A stretch of DNA of 64,000 nt from Plantago major. Its lineage: Eukaryota; Streptophyta; Magnoliopsida; Lamiales; Plantaginaceae. Positions 1 to 13,033 of the stretch are shown here, in pieces. The position numbers were made by a program, and so were the translations under genes. Every line of letters begins with the position of its first letter. Position 1 is the stretch's first letter. The stretch spans positions 101,327,352-101,391,351 of the forward strand of contig CM048841.1 in assembly GCA_026545765.1 (NCBI GenBank), in the 5' to 3' direction. The notes under the pieces were generated by a model. That model saw nothing but the letters and a program-made list of their open reading frames with translations. It made no database searches and was not told the DNA's origin.

Positions 1-618
1 GATGAACATTTAAAGTATTTCTGTTAGGTTGCATTACACTGTAATTTGACTGATGCCTAAATATTGAAATAGTGTATTTGCATTTTTTAAGGTGCTTGTT
101 AAGTTAGTCGATCGCGCTTGAGAAACCTCTAGCTGTGTATTGGTGATGTTTTGGTGTAGATGAAGTTATTTTTGCTCATGCTTCAGCAGTCCAGCTACTG
201 ATGACCATTGAAATATTTCAGTCAGGATGCATTACAATGTAATTTGATTGACGCCTAAATGTTGAAATCTTCTGTTTGATTGAGTATTTGCATTTTTTTC
301 GGGTGCTTGTTAAGTTCATATCTCGCGTTTGAGAAACCCTATGTATTCGGGATGCTTTCGTGTAGGAGATGTTATTTGTTGCTTATGCTTCAGCTACTGA
401 TGAACATTGAAGTATTTCTGTCGGAATGCATTACAAATACACTGTAATTTGTATAACTAGGAAGGCTAGTCACTAACGTGAATAACTAGATTTGCAAGTT
501 GCAGTAGGTTTGAATAACTAAGTTTGCACTGATCACTTGTCAGGATGCATGGCGAATACACTGCGATGCTAACTTTTTTTCTTTCTTTTTTTCTCTTCCA
601 TTTATTTGTGGCTATTAG
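1..618 (+). repeat. Tandem repeat in the first visible intron of the CSN2 gene
   Basis: Two and a part copies of a roughly 200-base unit lie side by side, starting near 1, 200 and 398. Each copy contains the phrases 'tgcattaca', 'gcttgttaagtt', 'tgagaaacc' and 'cttcagctactgatga'. Copies differ by scattered substitutions and small indels, so the duplication is not recent. The tract ends about 170 bases before the exon at 619 and is presumably spliced out with the intron. Confidence 0.7.
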
Positions 619-3600
619 GATTGGTTGAAACAGACCCCGAAGCCGCACTTGAAGGTTTCAGGGAAGTGGTGCGGATGGAACCTGAAAAGGCTGAATGGTT
701 AGTTCTCAGTTCATGAGCTCTTTGATAATTGTTAGTATTTTACACACTGGGGAATTCAGGAGCGAAATTCACGGGGATCCAAGTTTGATAGTCTGAAGGT
801 CAAACGGATAAATTTACTGTATATTATTTATATGTATGGTAATCTCAGGGGGATCCAGTGACCCCACCTTGTTTGATGTTTTTTTACCGCTCAACTGGGG
901 CTAGCATGTTTGTTTTGTCATGATGCATAAGTCCATATATATTTGGAAATTAGTATTTGTTTAATGTTTCTACAGATCAATTGGGGGCTAGTAAGTTTGG
1001 TTTGTGACGTTTGTCGTGATGCATAAATCCATACGTAATAATGGGAGCAAGATATGTCCATTAATGGAATGTGTTGTCAGAATTATGATCATTGCTCTCT
1101 AGATTTAATAACTATTGTTAGTTACCGATGATATTCTCTACCATCCGTGTCTACATGCTTTTCTTGCCGGTTCTATGCTTATTGATTTCCATATTCTCTT
1201 ATGTATGGTTGATCTGTATCGCTTTACTTAGTTTTACTCTATTCGACTGTGTATGTGATCTTAAAGCCGCACTGATGATCGATAAATGTTCTTGATGGAT
1301 CCTGTCCTTGACTGCATACTTAAATGTTTGCTTCAGGGGATTTAAGGCTTTAAAACAGACCGTTAAGCTTTACTATAAGCTCGGAAAGTACAAAGAGATG
1401 ATGGATGCTTACAGAGAAATGTTGACCTATATAAAGTCAGCAGTGACCCGGAACTACAGCGAGAAATGTATAAATGGCCTTATGGATTTTATTTCTGTAT
1501 CTGCTAGTCAGAACTTCAGTTTGTTGCAAGATTTTTACCAGAACACCTTGAAGGCCCTCGAAGAGGCAAAGAATGAGGTAAATACCTGTGCTTCATCAAT
1601 ACAATGAGCTTTTTTACTGCCTATAAAATCTCACGTGTCCACTATTTTGCAGAGGCTCTGGTTCAAGACCAATCTAAAGCTTTGCAAAATATGGTTTGAT
1701 ATTGGAGAATATGGACGGATGAGTAAGGTATTGTTTAGAATTTAGAATACTGATCAGATTTGGTTTTGGTACAATTTGAGTGTGTGACGTATCATATTTG
1801 ATCAGATTTTGAAGGAGCTTCACAAATCATGCAAAAAGGAAGATGGTACTGATGATCAGAAGAAAGGAACACAGTTGTTGGAAGTGTATGCAATTGAGAT
1901 TCAGATGTACACCGAGACTAAAAACAACAAAAAGTTGAAGGTGAGTTGGTTCTTTGCAAAGACTGTGTGTGGGGAATATATCATGTATTGAGATTGTAAA
2001 GATGCTTATATTATGCCTTCAGATTCTGTTCTACACTGTTCCAACCTCCCGTTGTAAATGGATCAGACCCCTTGTTTGGCATCCATTTTTCCCTGATTAC
2101 TCATATGAAAAATGATTTAGTGTCGTTCTTTCCTCTACCATCTGCTTATACATTATGGTGAGAAGATAGTACTTCCTCCATCCCGGAACAAGCTTCCCGT
2201 TTTCCTCTACCATCGGTTTACTAATTTCCTCTCCATATGGGGTGCGATTGGAGCTGTTTATGTTGTCTGTCTGATTGCATTCAGCTCCGAGGATAAGTTT
2301 CTTCTATCAGTTCAGATTTCATGAAAGTCCTCGTGCAATTTTTAACATCTAATTGGCCACTTGATTGCTGGATATCCTGCAGGAATTATATCTGAAGGCA
2401 CTATCTGTTAAATCGGCTATACCTCATCCAAGAATCATGGGGATAATTCGTGAATGTGGTGGAAAAATGCATATGGCAGAGCGCCAATGGGCAGAAGCAG
2501 CTACTGATTTCTTCGAAGCTTTTAAGAATTATGATGAAGCAGGAAACCACCGCCGTATTCAAAGTCTCAAGTATGCCCTGAATTTATTACTTAGTGTATT
2601 TATGGATTGTTTGGGTTAGTAAGGACTGTTGTTTACACAAGTATCTACCTATAATTAAAAAAATATCTTAATGCATTCTTGTCAGTTGTCAATACGTAGT
2701 TGGCCCTGAAGGTTTTATTTGACTGAAGATTAAAGCTTTTATGCTTACATCACTGTAAATCCGAATATTTTATCACATAGACATGTAGTTCAATATGATT
2801 GCTGATCTTGGTTATGTATGTCAAGTAAATTAGACTTTAAGACGAAAGGATGTGTTGGACCAAATGATGTCATTGAAAGAGAAGTGGGAATGTTGTCACA
2901 AGAGCAGATGAGTTAGATTGTTACATGATATTGGCAAAGTCGTGAAATGAAGACAGCTACTTCCAGCTTTTTAATTAGAGCTTATCATTGCATAGAGGTG
3001 TATATGATAACTTGTGTAATATTTTACGTAAAAAGACTCATGTTTGAAAAATGCTTGACACCCGATTCTGGGTGTGTATGTAGAATAGTTCCACTTATGA
3101 AAAGCTTAGACATCACATGACAAAATCCCCAGGCTTTTGTGTTCTTAGCTTATAGGTTCCCTATGAATTTGGTGTTGCATTTTTATATAGGTCCCGTTAC
3201 TATTGGATGGATTGATGTCCGATATGCTGTTGATGCTAGTATGATATTGTTGCTGGAATTGTCCCTTTGTACTCATTAGTGTTATCTTTTGGCGTGCTGC
3301 TTTTCTAAGTTCCGTGTTCTTTATCAGGTACTTGGTTCTTGCGAACATGCTGATGGAATCACAGGTCAACCCCTTTGATGGCCAAGAAGCAAAACCGTAT
3401 GTAGAACAAACTTTTAGCGCATGCTCTCTTCTACATAATTGCACACCAGTCTCACTTTCCTAACCTGCATTGTAGATACAAAAATGATCCCGAGATTACG
3501 GCAATGACAAACCTAATTGCTGCGTATCAGCGAAATGAGATTTTGGAGTTTGAGAAAATTCTGAAGGTACATTTGTTAACCCAAAGTACTTTCCCCTCAA

Positions 3601-4302
3601 TCTTATTGGTGGGTCCTAAAGCAAGTATTGTTTGTAATTTTACAGAGTAACAGAGGGACAATAATGGACGATCCATTCATCCGGAATTACATTGAAGATC
3701 TTTTGAAGAATGTGAGAACGCAAGTTTTACTTAAGCTCATCAAACCTTACACAAGAATTCGGATCCCGTTTATCTCAGAGGTAACAAACAGTTTTCATCT
3801 CCTGAGGCCTCCCATGTTTCTCTTTTCCCAGTCACTTTATCTTCTTTTTCCTTGCCTGCCGGAGGTAAAGGAAAAAAACACCAGGCGTATATGTTTTATC
3901 TGCTTTTCAGTAAATCTCCATGTTTATTCCAAACAATTATGGATTGGTGAAGTTATATTGAACCAGCATGCATCCTTTATTTAGCATCTACTTTCTTTCT
4001 AAAACCAACGTGAAATGCAGGAGCTTAATGTGCCGGAGAAAGATGTAGAGGACTTGTTGGTCTCTCTGATCTTGGATAACCGAATCGATGGTCATATTGA
4101 TCAAGTGAACCGACTCTTGGAGCGTGGCGACAGGTTTGTGATCAACTTATTTGTTTTTACGTTGTCCTTGTTCTAGAATCTTACGTTTTCTCCTTGGTTT
4201 CCTACGAACAGGTCGAAGGGAATGAAGAAGTACACTGCTATAGACAAATGGAACACAGCGCTCAAATCCTTATACCAAACCATTGACAACCGAGTTTGTT
4301 GA
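619..4302 (+). CDS. CSN2: COP9 signalosome complex subunit 2 (3' ten exons; 5' end outside window)
   Basis: This is the PCI-domain subunit 2 of the COP9 signalosome, the nuclear complex that removes NEDD8/RUB from cullin-RING ligases. Ten exons with GT-AG borders read in one frame: 619-697, 1337-1577, 1653-1727, 1806-1940, 2383-2570, 3328-3396, 3476-3566, 3646-3780, 4021-4133 and 4212-4302. They give about 404 residues, running from [18 protein letters not shown] to the conserved C-terminal NRVC. Recognisable blocks are [40 protein letters not shown] (TPR-like helical repeats) and [14 protein letters not shown] followed by the PCI winged helix ([17 protein letters not shown]). The plant protein is about 440 residues, so only the acidic N-terminus of about 35 residues lies in an exon left of the window. 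No internal stop was seen, and the gene looks functional. Confidence 0.95.
2165..2245. mobile_element. Fragment of a Stowaway-type MITE in a CSN2 intron
   Basis: The sequence TACTTCCTCCATCCCGGAAC at about 2170 is the usual terminal repeat of plant Tc1/mariner-type MITEs, preceded by TA. No matching right terminus is visible before the exon at 2383, so this is probably a truncated copy. Confidence 0.4.
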
Positions 4303-4739
4303 AATTGATGCCCGGGGAAATATGAAAGAGAAGTATATTTTGCGTGTAGGCCTTTTAATGTATATTTTGCCCTCTTGTGATCCTATCCCATCTATGCTGT
4401 TGGGTTTCATTGGTGCATTTATCTAGTAGATTGCAACTCAAATGGTCCTGCTTGATGTTTTAGTAATTGCACAAACAGGGTTTAGAGTTTTGATGCAGCT
4501 GGCTGAAAAGTCGAATCAAGTCGTAGTTATTTGACCTCGACCCGTTTATGTATTTTTACTTGTCATTATCTTTAGAATGTTGGATGCTCCGTCTTTCATG
4601 GTTTTGGTTTCAAACTCACTTAAACGAAGTCTAGGTGTATTAAACGGCGAGGTACAAATTATTATCATCAAGGGAAAAAAGAAAGGGAAAAAACGTGGGT
4701 GTGATAATTTTTTGCGTTGACTGGCCAAGATTTACATTT
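4303..4739. other. CSN2 3' UTR and downstream spacer
   Basis: AT-rich sequence after the CSN2 stop codon. It presumably contains the 3' UTR and polyadenylation signals. I see no other gene or repeat. Confidence 0.5.
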
Positions 4740-5640
4740 CCACTTGGAATTTAATTCAAATTTTGCACATTAACCCCTGTAAAGTTTATAAAATTTCAAA
4801 ATTGGCCCAAACTAATTTTACTCTTTCATTTTCATCTTCTTCAAACCTTTTATCCTAAACTAGTCTTCATCTTCTTCTTCTAACACCTCAAAAAGAAATT
4901 GGTTGATTTCTTCTTCATAACATATTTATTGAGTTCCTTAATTCTTCTTCCTCTTTAACCCTAAATCGTAATTTTTAATTTCACCATTGATGGAACTTCA
5001 AGCTGTGAAGCTCCATCAATGGAGTTTTTAAGCTCCATGGTGGAGCTTGAAGCCCAATTCGGGCTCAATTGGTGAGCTCCACTAATAGAGCTTGAAACTC
5101 CATTATAATGGGGCAGAAAGCGCCATTATTGGAGCTGTTCAAGCTCCAAGATATGGAGCTTGAACAGGTCCACTTCAAGCTCCGTAAAAATGGAGCAGAA
5201 CAGCTCCATTTCAAGCTCGATGAGATGTTCTGCTCCATTTTTATGGAGCTTGAACAGCTCCATAAAAATGGAGCTTGAGCTTCAAAAATGGAGCTTGAGC
5301 TGCTCCGCTAATGAATGAAAAAATGGAAAAATAAAATTTTTGGAAGGAAGAAGATGAGAGGAAATTTTTAGAAGGAGACGAATGAGATGGTATAATTGCA
5401 ATTTATTTTTGGTTGAAATTGAATAGGAAAAAATAAATATGGGTTGATTTGGAATCATAACAAACTTTAGGATATAAATTGAGTGTGAATTAAAATAAAA
5501 GGGGTCAATTGCAATTTATTTTTTCAAAATCTGAATAGGAAAATAAGAAAAATCATTTAAGTTATCAGTCACGTAGGTATTTATCAGCCACGTAGGATAG
5601 AGCCGTTGACTTTTGGACTAAAACGTAATTGATTTATGAA
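4740..5640. repeat. Foldback-like element with an array of AGCTCCAT/ATGGAGCT palindromes
   Basis: Between about 4985 and 5315 the octamers AGCTCCAT and ATGGAGCT (with TTGAAGCTCC / GGAGCTTGAA extensions) recur many times in both orientations, so the stretch can fold into several alternative hairpins. The flanks are loosely inverted: the left arm has 'cattaacccctgtaaagttt' near 4770, and the right arm reads similarly on the reverse strand near 5500 ('caattgacccctttta'). No coding frame is seen. The arrangement suggests a non-autonomous foldback or Mutator-like element. The outer boundaries are uncertain. Confidence 0.45.
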
Positions 5641-6289
5641 ACTTGTTCTGTAGTGTTATTGTTCAAATACGATGAACTTTCTTATTAATATGATGTTTAT
5701 TGGGGTGACTTTGGTGTAATTTTGCCATGGAGGTGTTGGTGGTATAGATGTGTGCTTGAGGTCAAAGACCTATACTGAGATGGTCGACCCATGAATCACG
5801 CTAAGCGTGTTTGGTACTCACTAAAATAATTCATCATTTGGAATTGTTATGATTAATTATCACATGTTAAAATTAAGTGTGGAAGTCTTAAAATCTCAAT
5901 CAAGATTTGGGTACTCCTTGACCCCAATCTCAATCCTACATATGCTATCAATGATAGTAGCACACTGAGGGTCCAATACTGTAATGTGGGGTGTTACCAC
6001 CTTAAAATACTGTAAACCTAATTTGATTTATGTGAATAACACAATTTACATATGAAACATTTACTTAAGATGTGACTTGTCCATACACTTTCTGGACTTG
6101 TAGGGTATGTTTTCAGGATATTTTCTCTGGCCTTTAGATGTTTGCACAGTTTTTCTTAAAAAATTAAACTCAATATTGTTTAAACAAGTCATTACATGAA
6201 TACCCGCTCCACTAGGCAAATTGGAGCTTTAGCTACATTAACGCCTTGTTCCAAAATGTTACAAGTCAAGATGAGCATTCACCTCACAC

Positions 6290-6480
6290 TGCAACGATAC
6301 TATACAAACATATCAAAAGAGCTGTCAAGTTTTGCCAAATGATCCGCACTTTCATTGCCATTCGGCCACCCCGATTCACAAAAGTCCACTCCGCGTCTCC
6401 ACCTGAATCGACTTCATAATTCTGCTAATACCCTGTACCAGATGCTCGTGCCTCCATGTCGGGGTGCCTGCCTGCATAAA
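6290..6480 (-). pseudogene. Possible RNase H-like remnant of a retroelement
   Basis: On the minus strand around 6361-6320 the frame reads GNESADHLAKLDSS, which resembles the conserved 'GNxxADxLAK' block near the end of retroelement RNase H domains. Only this short block is visible and the surrounding sequence has no long frame. A LINE-type remnant is the simplest reading, but a chance match cannot be excluded. Confidence 0.25.
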
Positions 6481-6829
6481 CATGATTCCGGGCACATATT
6501 GTAAATAAGTTTGGATTTTAAGCACATACGGAGAGGGAAATACCATACTTCTGCCCCCTCCCCTAGATTATAAGTATCCAGATGACTCTCATACTTTCCT
6601 ACTAGAAAATTGTTTCATCATGTGGTTCGTAAATTAATTATATATCAAGTGCACTGCTAAGCAATTATTTAAATTTTCTTAGCTGTCGATTAACTTTTAA
6701 TCATACTACCTGTCGAAATACTACCTTTATTTTGCCTCCTCTCATACTTTTTATTTAATTGTTATTTTTCAAATGAAGCATCTGTGGATTAGAGTGGATT
6801 ACTATACTAGTAATTAACACACTGTTTGG

Positions 6830-6930
6830 ATAGCGATTAAAATCAAGAAAATCATATTAAAATAGGTATTTTTAAGTGTTTAATTTTAACCATATTTACG
6901 CAATTATAATCACTTGCCAAATAGTCCCTA
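6830..6930. mobile_element. Short MITE-like inverted repeat
   Basis: The left side ACTGTTTGGATAGCGATTAA and the reverse complement of the right side ACTATTTGGCAAGTGATTAT are similar and about 100 bases apart. Sizes and ends like this are typical of small non-autonomous DNA elements. No clear target duplication was identified. Confidence 0.35.
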
Positions 6931-7783
6931 AGTCACTATATAGGACATTGGCTTTCTAGGCAATCTTGGAGTGTCAAGGAGGCTAGCATAGTTTAAGGAA
7001 TTAAAGGATTTCGAGAAAAAAGAAGAGAATTTGTAGGAAAATCAAATTACTCACAAAAATGTTAGAACATAAATATTGAACTTACAAGGACATATTAAAA
7101 CCACTAATATATAATCACTTACTATCTTTTCTTTGTATATTTAGCTAATGCATATCATGTGCTAAGAGGAGTTAAAATCTAATCCATAAGGCTGCCTGTT
7201 TTTTGCCAAAGTGCGTGGCGTTTGAAAGGTTATTCAAATCTATATAATAGTATCTAAAAACGTTGCAGGATGTAAGGATGAACGTGGAAAATAAAACGGA
7301 GGAAAAACTCATACCTATTTTTAGTAAAAAAATTAGGGAAAAAAAATCCTGATTACCAATTTTCCTGGAAAATTTAAAGGGTGCCAGACAGCAAAAACCC
7401 TAGGAAAATATTCATTTTCCTCAAAGATTTTCTCAGGGGATATGATTTTCTTACAATATATTTTCTTTTTTTTCAGATTCCCTTAAACTATGCAGGGCCT
7501 CATTTCAAATTATTATATAAAAGCAGCAGCAACAACAGAATATATAGCAATCATTCATAATCCCACTACATACAAACACATAATAAGGTCCATTAGTATT
7601 AACCTTTTTCTTCCTAAAAGCAGAATATTAGAAATTTCAGCAGCCATTATCACCATGCACTACAATTGGTGAATCTTCTTTTTTCTTGTTGGGAAATATC
7701 ATGAGTAATTCAAATTCGTGACTTTTTCCCAAGACTCAACCAAAAAGCTTTAAAGAACGATATTTTCATTAGCACCACCATTC

Positions 7784-7790
7784 TATATAA
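7784..7790 (+). promoter_or_regulatory. TATA box of the ascorbate oxidase gene
   Basis: TATATAA lies about 52 bases before the ATG at 7842. This is a plausible distance for a short 5' leader, with no intervening ATG. Confidence 0.6.
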
Positions 7791-7841
7791 GGGCCTTTAA
7801 TCTACAAAATTTAAGTGCCTCACCAAAAACACTTTTGAAAC

Positions 7842-10800
7842 ATGGATTTGTTGAGAGTTACTAGGTTTCTTGTCACACTCAGCATTGTGTCAACATGTTT
7901 AGTGCAATCAGCTCTGGGTGCTCGTAAGGTTAGGCACTTCAAATGGGAAGTGGGATACATCCACTGGAATCCAGATGGTTTGGAAGGTGTGGTCATGGGG
8001 ATTAATGGCCAGTTCCCGGGACCAACCATTCGTGCCAGAGCCGGAGATACCTTGCATATTGAGCTCACTAACCATCTTCACACTGAAGGAGTTGTCATTC
8101 ACTGGCATGGCATTAGACAGGTTTTTACATATCCTCTTAATTTAACATCTTGTGTTTGTATATGGTAGTTAACTTGTGAGCAAGTATCGTGTAAGAATTG
8201 ATTTTCCTAAATAATAGAAAATTCTTTAATCACTTTAGGAGAAATTAAGTGAGTCCGACAAACATGTGAATCCGGATATAGTACTACTTAGGATTGCATG
8301 TATGTTGCATGAATGAAATATTCATCTAATATGTCAGATTATACATATATTTTTGTGTTTCAATTCCATTATTAACTTTCTTTTTATGTCTAAGTTGTTA
8401 TAGTACAATTTGTGAAATTGGAATTTATTAAACTATATTTTAAATTTATTCTCAAATTATTAATGTTGCATCGCAGGAGTTTACACTTGTTTATAATGAA
8501 AATTACTGGAATAATGATTTGTTAATTTTATTTTTTTGAATGAAATTTCAGATTGGAACACCATGGGCAGATGGGACAGCATCAATTTCACAGTGTGCCA
8601 TTAATCCAGGAGAAACATTTGTTTATAGGTTTACAGTCGACAAGGTATATTGATTCATTTATGCTAGTATAATGTTCTAGCTACGTGTAGGTATTATTCC
8701 ATCCTAGAATTATATTATTGGTATGCCCTCTTCCTATAGCAGCGGGTCCATATTAATATCAACTAATTTATACATAGTGATAGCCCGATAAGGGATATTA
8801 ATGATATTATTACGTATTTTAAATGTTTCATCTGTCTCAAACTCATCTTCTAACTGAGCTGAACAAATAGTTTTAAGAGCGAAGTGCAAGACGACGGGAC
8901 CATCCCTTTGTTTAGCATTGTGTTTCCGAACGTCTTTGATTTGCCACTCTATTTGTGGACTTTGTTATCCAAGAAATGACTCATTATCTTGTCATGAAGG
9001 CAGGTATGAGTCGTATGACAGACTCATAGTTAACCAATACTTGATTTTTTATACTCTACGATATGTTATAATGTCTCCTAATAATTCATTTTGTTGTACA
9101 CTGCAGTATATAACGCACATAGTATATACTACTTCAACATATAAAACATCGGAAGGCATACATGGTGTAAAGCACAATAAACCATAATACTTTACCATTT
9201 TCACCCACCCCAAAGTTCACACGCAAAACATGATGAAAGAAAACTTGGTCAATTTTCGATTTTAAAAAACAACCTCAAGACAAACATCAATGACCTAAAA
9301 AGCTAGTTTATGCAATAATTATGCTCTATACACTTGTCTTGTACTTTCTGGTTGTCTTCCACTGAATTAGGAAAATGACATTATATTAGAGTTAAGTATG
9401 TAACATAAACATATTTATCAAATGAAATGAAAATTTGGAGACATTGATTTGGTGCAGGCTGGTACTTACTTTTACCATGGACACTACGGGATGCAAAGAT
9501 CAGCAGGGTTGTACGGTTCGTTGATAGTCGACGTGGCAGAAGGCGAAAAGGAGCCTTTCAAATACGACGGAGAGTTCAACATCTTGCTTAGTGACTGGTG
9601 GCATAGAAGCTCTCAGGAGCAAGAGGTTGATCTTTCTGCTAGACCTATGCGTTGGATCGGTGAAGCACAGGTACTAAATAATACGAAATTATTACATAAA
9701 TCAGGTCTACATCTCTAATTAATATCAGAAATTTAAAACTGTCTGTCCGACAAAAAGATGATTCTCGATCATTTTTCAATAGTCCTTAGATAAGATGTGG
9801 TCAAATAGAACTTTGGAGTAAAAAGGTATTCTCATAAAAAATTCATTGTAGGTTGATAGGATATGGTTTATACCATAAAATGTTTAGTTGAAGTATCTTG
9901 AATGTTACGTGTAGCTAATGACTTGTTAAGCGTGTAAGTTTTAATAATTAAACCCTTCAATATTTTACCAACTCTGTTAAAATTCGTATTTCATTTCAAA
10001 ACCTTCCTTTTGAACTTTGTTCAAGTTAAGACATACCCGCTATTAATTAACTTCCAACACTATTTTTAAACGAATTTACTTAACAGTACAACATGCATGT
10101 TCATTAAATGATAGAACACTCGTTAGTAAAGTTTTCTTGGCCTAATCTAGTTAGCTACCAAATTTTTATTTTTCTCTAGTTCGGTAAACAAAATTGGTTA
10201 GGAGTCACCTTCTAAAAACCTCATTCTGGAAAAATTAACATGCAAATGGCAAAATATTTGAACTTTCTAAATTTGTTCATCTGTTTGGACAGCAACGTAA
10301 ATAAGGAATGTAAGCTACATGCCAAGAAATAATTATTTTGTGGGAATGATTGCATTTCATTCATTATACTTATTTTCCAGATTAAGTTTTCATCCAACAA
10401 GTCCATGACAGTTGAAACTCTATACAATAATATCCTCATGAATTTTTATTATATAATATAATTATAATGAATTTATTCTTTAAGATAGTTTATACGGTAC
10501 AGAGTTACATGCCACAAAATGGTAAATGTTACATCTAACATCTTCACATTTGTTACCATCCTTAGACTTTGCTTATGAATGGAAGAGGTCAGTTCAACTG
10601 CTCACTGGCCGCGCGATTTAGCAACTCCTCGGCAAGCCAGTGCACGTTAAGAGGCAACGAGCAGTACGCACCCAACATTTTACGCGTCCGTCCAAACAAG
10701 ACCTACCGGCTCAGGCTAGCAAGCACCACTGCACTGGCTTCCCTCAACTTGGCCATTGGGGTAATAAAACTAGACCCCCAGTACTCCATTTTATAAACAA

Positions 10801-13033
10801 TACATTGAAATCACCAATTTAATTTATACCAAAATTAAAATATTACCAGCATTTGACTGCAAAGCACCTTATAGCAGCATACACAAATACACAATAATTT
10901 TGCTATTTATTTAATGAATTATGTTTAGTAAATCTATGCAACTTTACTCTTTCTTTCTTTCTTTCTTTCTTTTTTTTTTTTTTTTTTTTTTTTTTTGAAT
11001 TTTTTGAAAATTTAGCAATTAGTACAGGCATAGATTCTCTCAAAACAGGCAATGACAGCAGCATAGCATAAAATGGACAAGACACAAGACATCTATCTAT
11101 AAGGCACTGTATCATATATCAACCAAGCATGTGATCTAGACATTTCCAGATTCCTCTTGTTTTTAATCAACTTCCCTATCATTTTAATGTAAAATACAAA
11201 CTGTTGCAAACACTCACTAAGAAAATACGAGCATGTACAACAGAACAAATTCACTAAAGACATATTTTGTGACCATGAAATATGTTAAAAATTGATGGGA
11301 ATGGATACTTTAAAATCATAGTGGAAGTATGAGTGTGTGAGATACTATAATCCAAGTCTACTTGTAGTCATGCTTGAAAAGAGAAATTGACCCATTCTTT
11401 TACTTGCAAGGCTGTAAAGCTTCATCTATTTGCTAATTACCCCTCAGTCTCCCAGAACTTGATAAATTTATCATTTTTAGCTGTACTACGCGTTATACAT
11501 AATGTATAAAATCTCTTTGATAAAGGAGTATGAAAAGATGAAACAAAGTACGTAGAGAAACTTTCAACCTATTGTTTGGCATTTTCCTATCAGATACTGA
11601 AAGGACCATATTGGTGTTCCATTGAATAGAGAAAGTAGCTAGAAGATAGATAATATGTGATGGATATATGTCTGAACTCTGAAGTGGTACAGATAGGCAC
11701 TTTTGCTTCATGGTCCATCATTTTCCACTTAGCAAATGAGTGATTCATAAGCATTCTTGAAGACTGTCAAACAGTTCCTGATGTTCACCATGTTTATGAA
11801 TCTCCAATCTGATGAGTCCTTCACATGACTCCTTTTCCGCGTGTCGCGTAGTTTCACCATTCGATAGATCTCGACTGTTGAATTGGAGGTCCCATACTAT
11901 CTAATATAGATGAAGTCTAAAAGAAACACTAGTGAAGTTTACATGTTTACTGCAATTCATCGTACAAATTTGGTGTGCAGATAGAGTTTCATATTTAACT
12001 GAATAATGATATGCTAACATTCAAAGGAGAATTGATTCTGACGTTTGTTTCTTCGCGTTAACAGAATCATAAGATGGTTGTGGTTGAGGCAGACGGAAAC
12101 TATCTTGAACCATTTTCTGCGGAAACCTTGGACATATACTCTGGCGAAAGCTACTCGGTTCTTTTCACAACTGATCAGAACCCCTCAAACAACTACTGGA
12201 TATCGGTCAGTGTAAGAGGCAGGCAACCTAGGACACCACAAGGCCTGACCATACTAAACTACTTACCGACTTCTGCATCAAGGCTTCCGACATCACCCCC
12301 ACCAGTTTCGCCACTATGGAACGACTATGCCTACAGCAAGAACTTTACAAACAGAGTTCTTGCCCTTAAGGGCTCCCCAACACCACCAACTACACATGAC
12401 AGACGAATTGTACTGTTGAACACTCAAAACTATATGAATGGATATACCAGGTGGGCTATCAACAATGTGTCCTTGACCTTGCCAGCTACTCCTTACCTAG
12501 GTTCTATGAAATACGGGTTAAAGAACGCGTTCAGTCAACAGAGTCCTCCTGATAACTTTAGACCTGATTACGACGTAACAAGGCCAGCAGTTTACCAGAA
12601 TACGACTTCTGGGAATGGAGTCTACGTGCTGAAGTTTAACACGACAGTTGATGTGATTCTACAGAATGCAAACGCGCTTGCAGCAAATGTTAGTGAAATT
12701 CACCCATGGCATTTGCACGGACACGACTTCTGGGTGCTGGCTTATGGAGAAGGGAGGTTCACCGAAAAGGACGTAGCCAAGTTCAACTTGAAGAATCCTC
12801 CGTTGAGAAATACAGCTGTCATCTTCCCGTTCGGATGGACTGCACTTAGGTTTGTGACGGATAATCCCGGAGTTTGGGCGTTCCATTGTCACATTGAGCC
12901 TCACTTGCATATGGGAATGGGAGTTATTTTTGCTGAAGGCGTACGCCGTGTTCAGGGGATTCCTAATGAGGCTCTTGCTTGCGGTTTGACAGGGAGAATG
13001 CTCATGAACAATAGGCACAATGGGCATCATTGA
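7842..13033 (+). CDS. L-ascorbate oxidase (secreted multicopper oxidase)
   Basis: Apoplastic blue-copper enzyme that oxidises ascorbate to monodehydroascorbate while reducing O2 to water. Five exons, all joined by phase-0 introns: 7842-8120, 8552-8644, 9458-9670, 10566-10760 and 12065-13033, giving 582 residues, the usual family length. Residues 1-26 form a signal peptide (hydrophobic core, then SALGARK). Three cupredoxin domains follow. Copper ligands are visible as HWHG (exon 1), YHGHYGMQR (exon 3), [11 protein letters not shown] and [13 protein letters not shown] (exon 5), the last with the type-1 Cys, His and axial Met. Other family marks are [20 protein letters not shown] and [13 protein letters not shown]. 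Several N-glycosylation sites occur (for example NCS, NSS, NTT). No frameshift is seen, so the gene should be functional. Intron 4 is long (1.3 kb) and contains a (TTTC)n/poly-T tract near 10945-10996. Confidence 0.95.
10945..10996. repeat. (TTTC)n and poly-T simple repeat in an ascorbate oxidase intron
   Basis: Several TTTC units run into an uninterrupted stretch of T. This is an ordinary slippage-prone microsatellite in the last intron. Confidence 0.8.

Larger units (their letters stand above)
5641..7783. other. Intergenic region between CSN2 and ascorbate oxidase
   Basis: AT-rich, with no host gene that I can support. It contains a weak RNase H-like fragment (6320-6480, -), a small MITE-like stretch (6830-6930) and the promoter of the ascorbate oxidase gene at its right end. 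Confidence 0.5.

Noticed and set aside
7820-8108. Several open frames overlapping ascorbate oxidase exon 1
   Set aside because: They overlap the clearly identified signal peptide and first cupredoxin domain in other frames.
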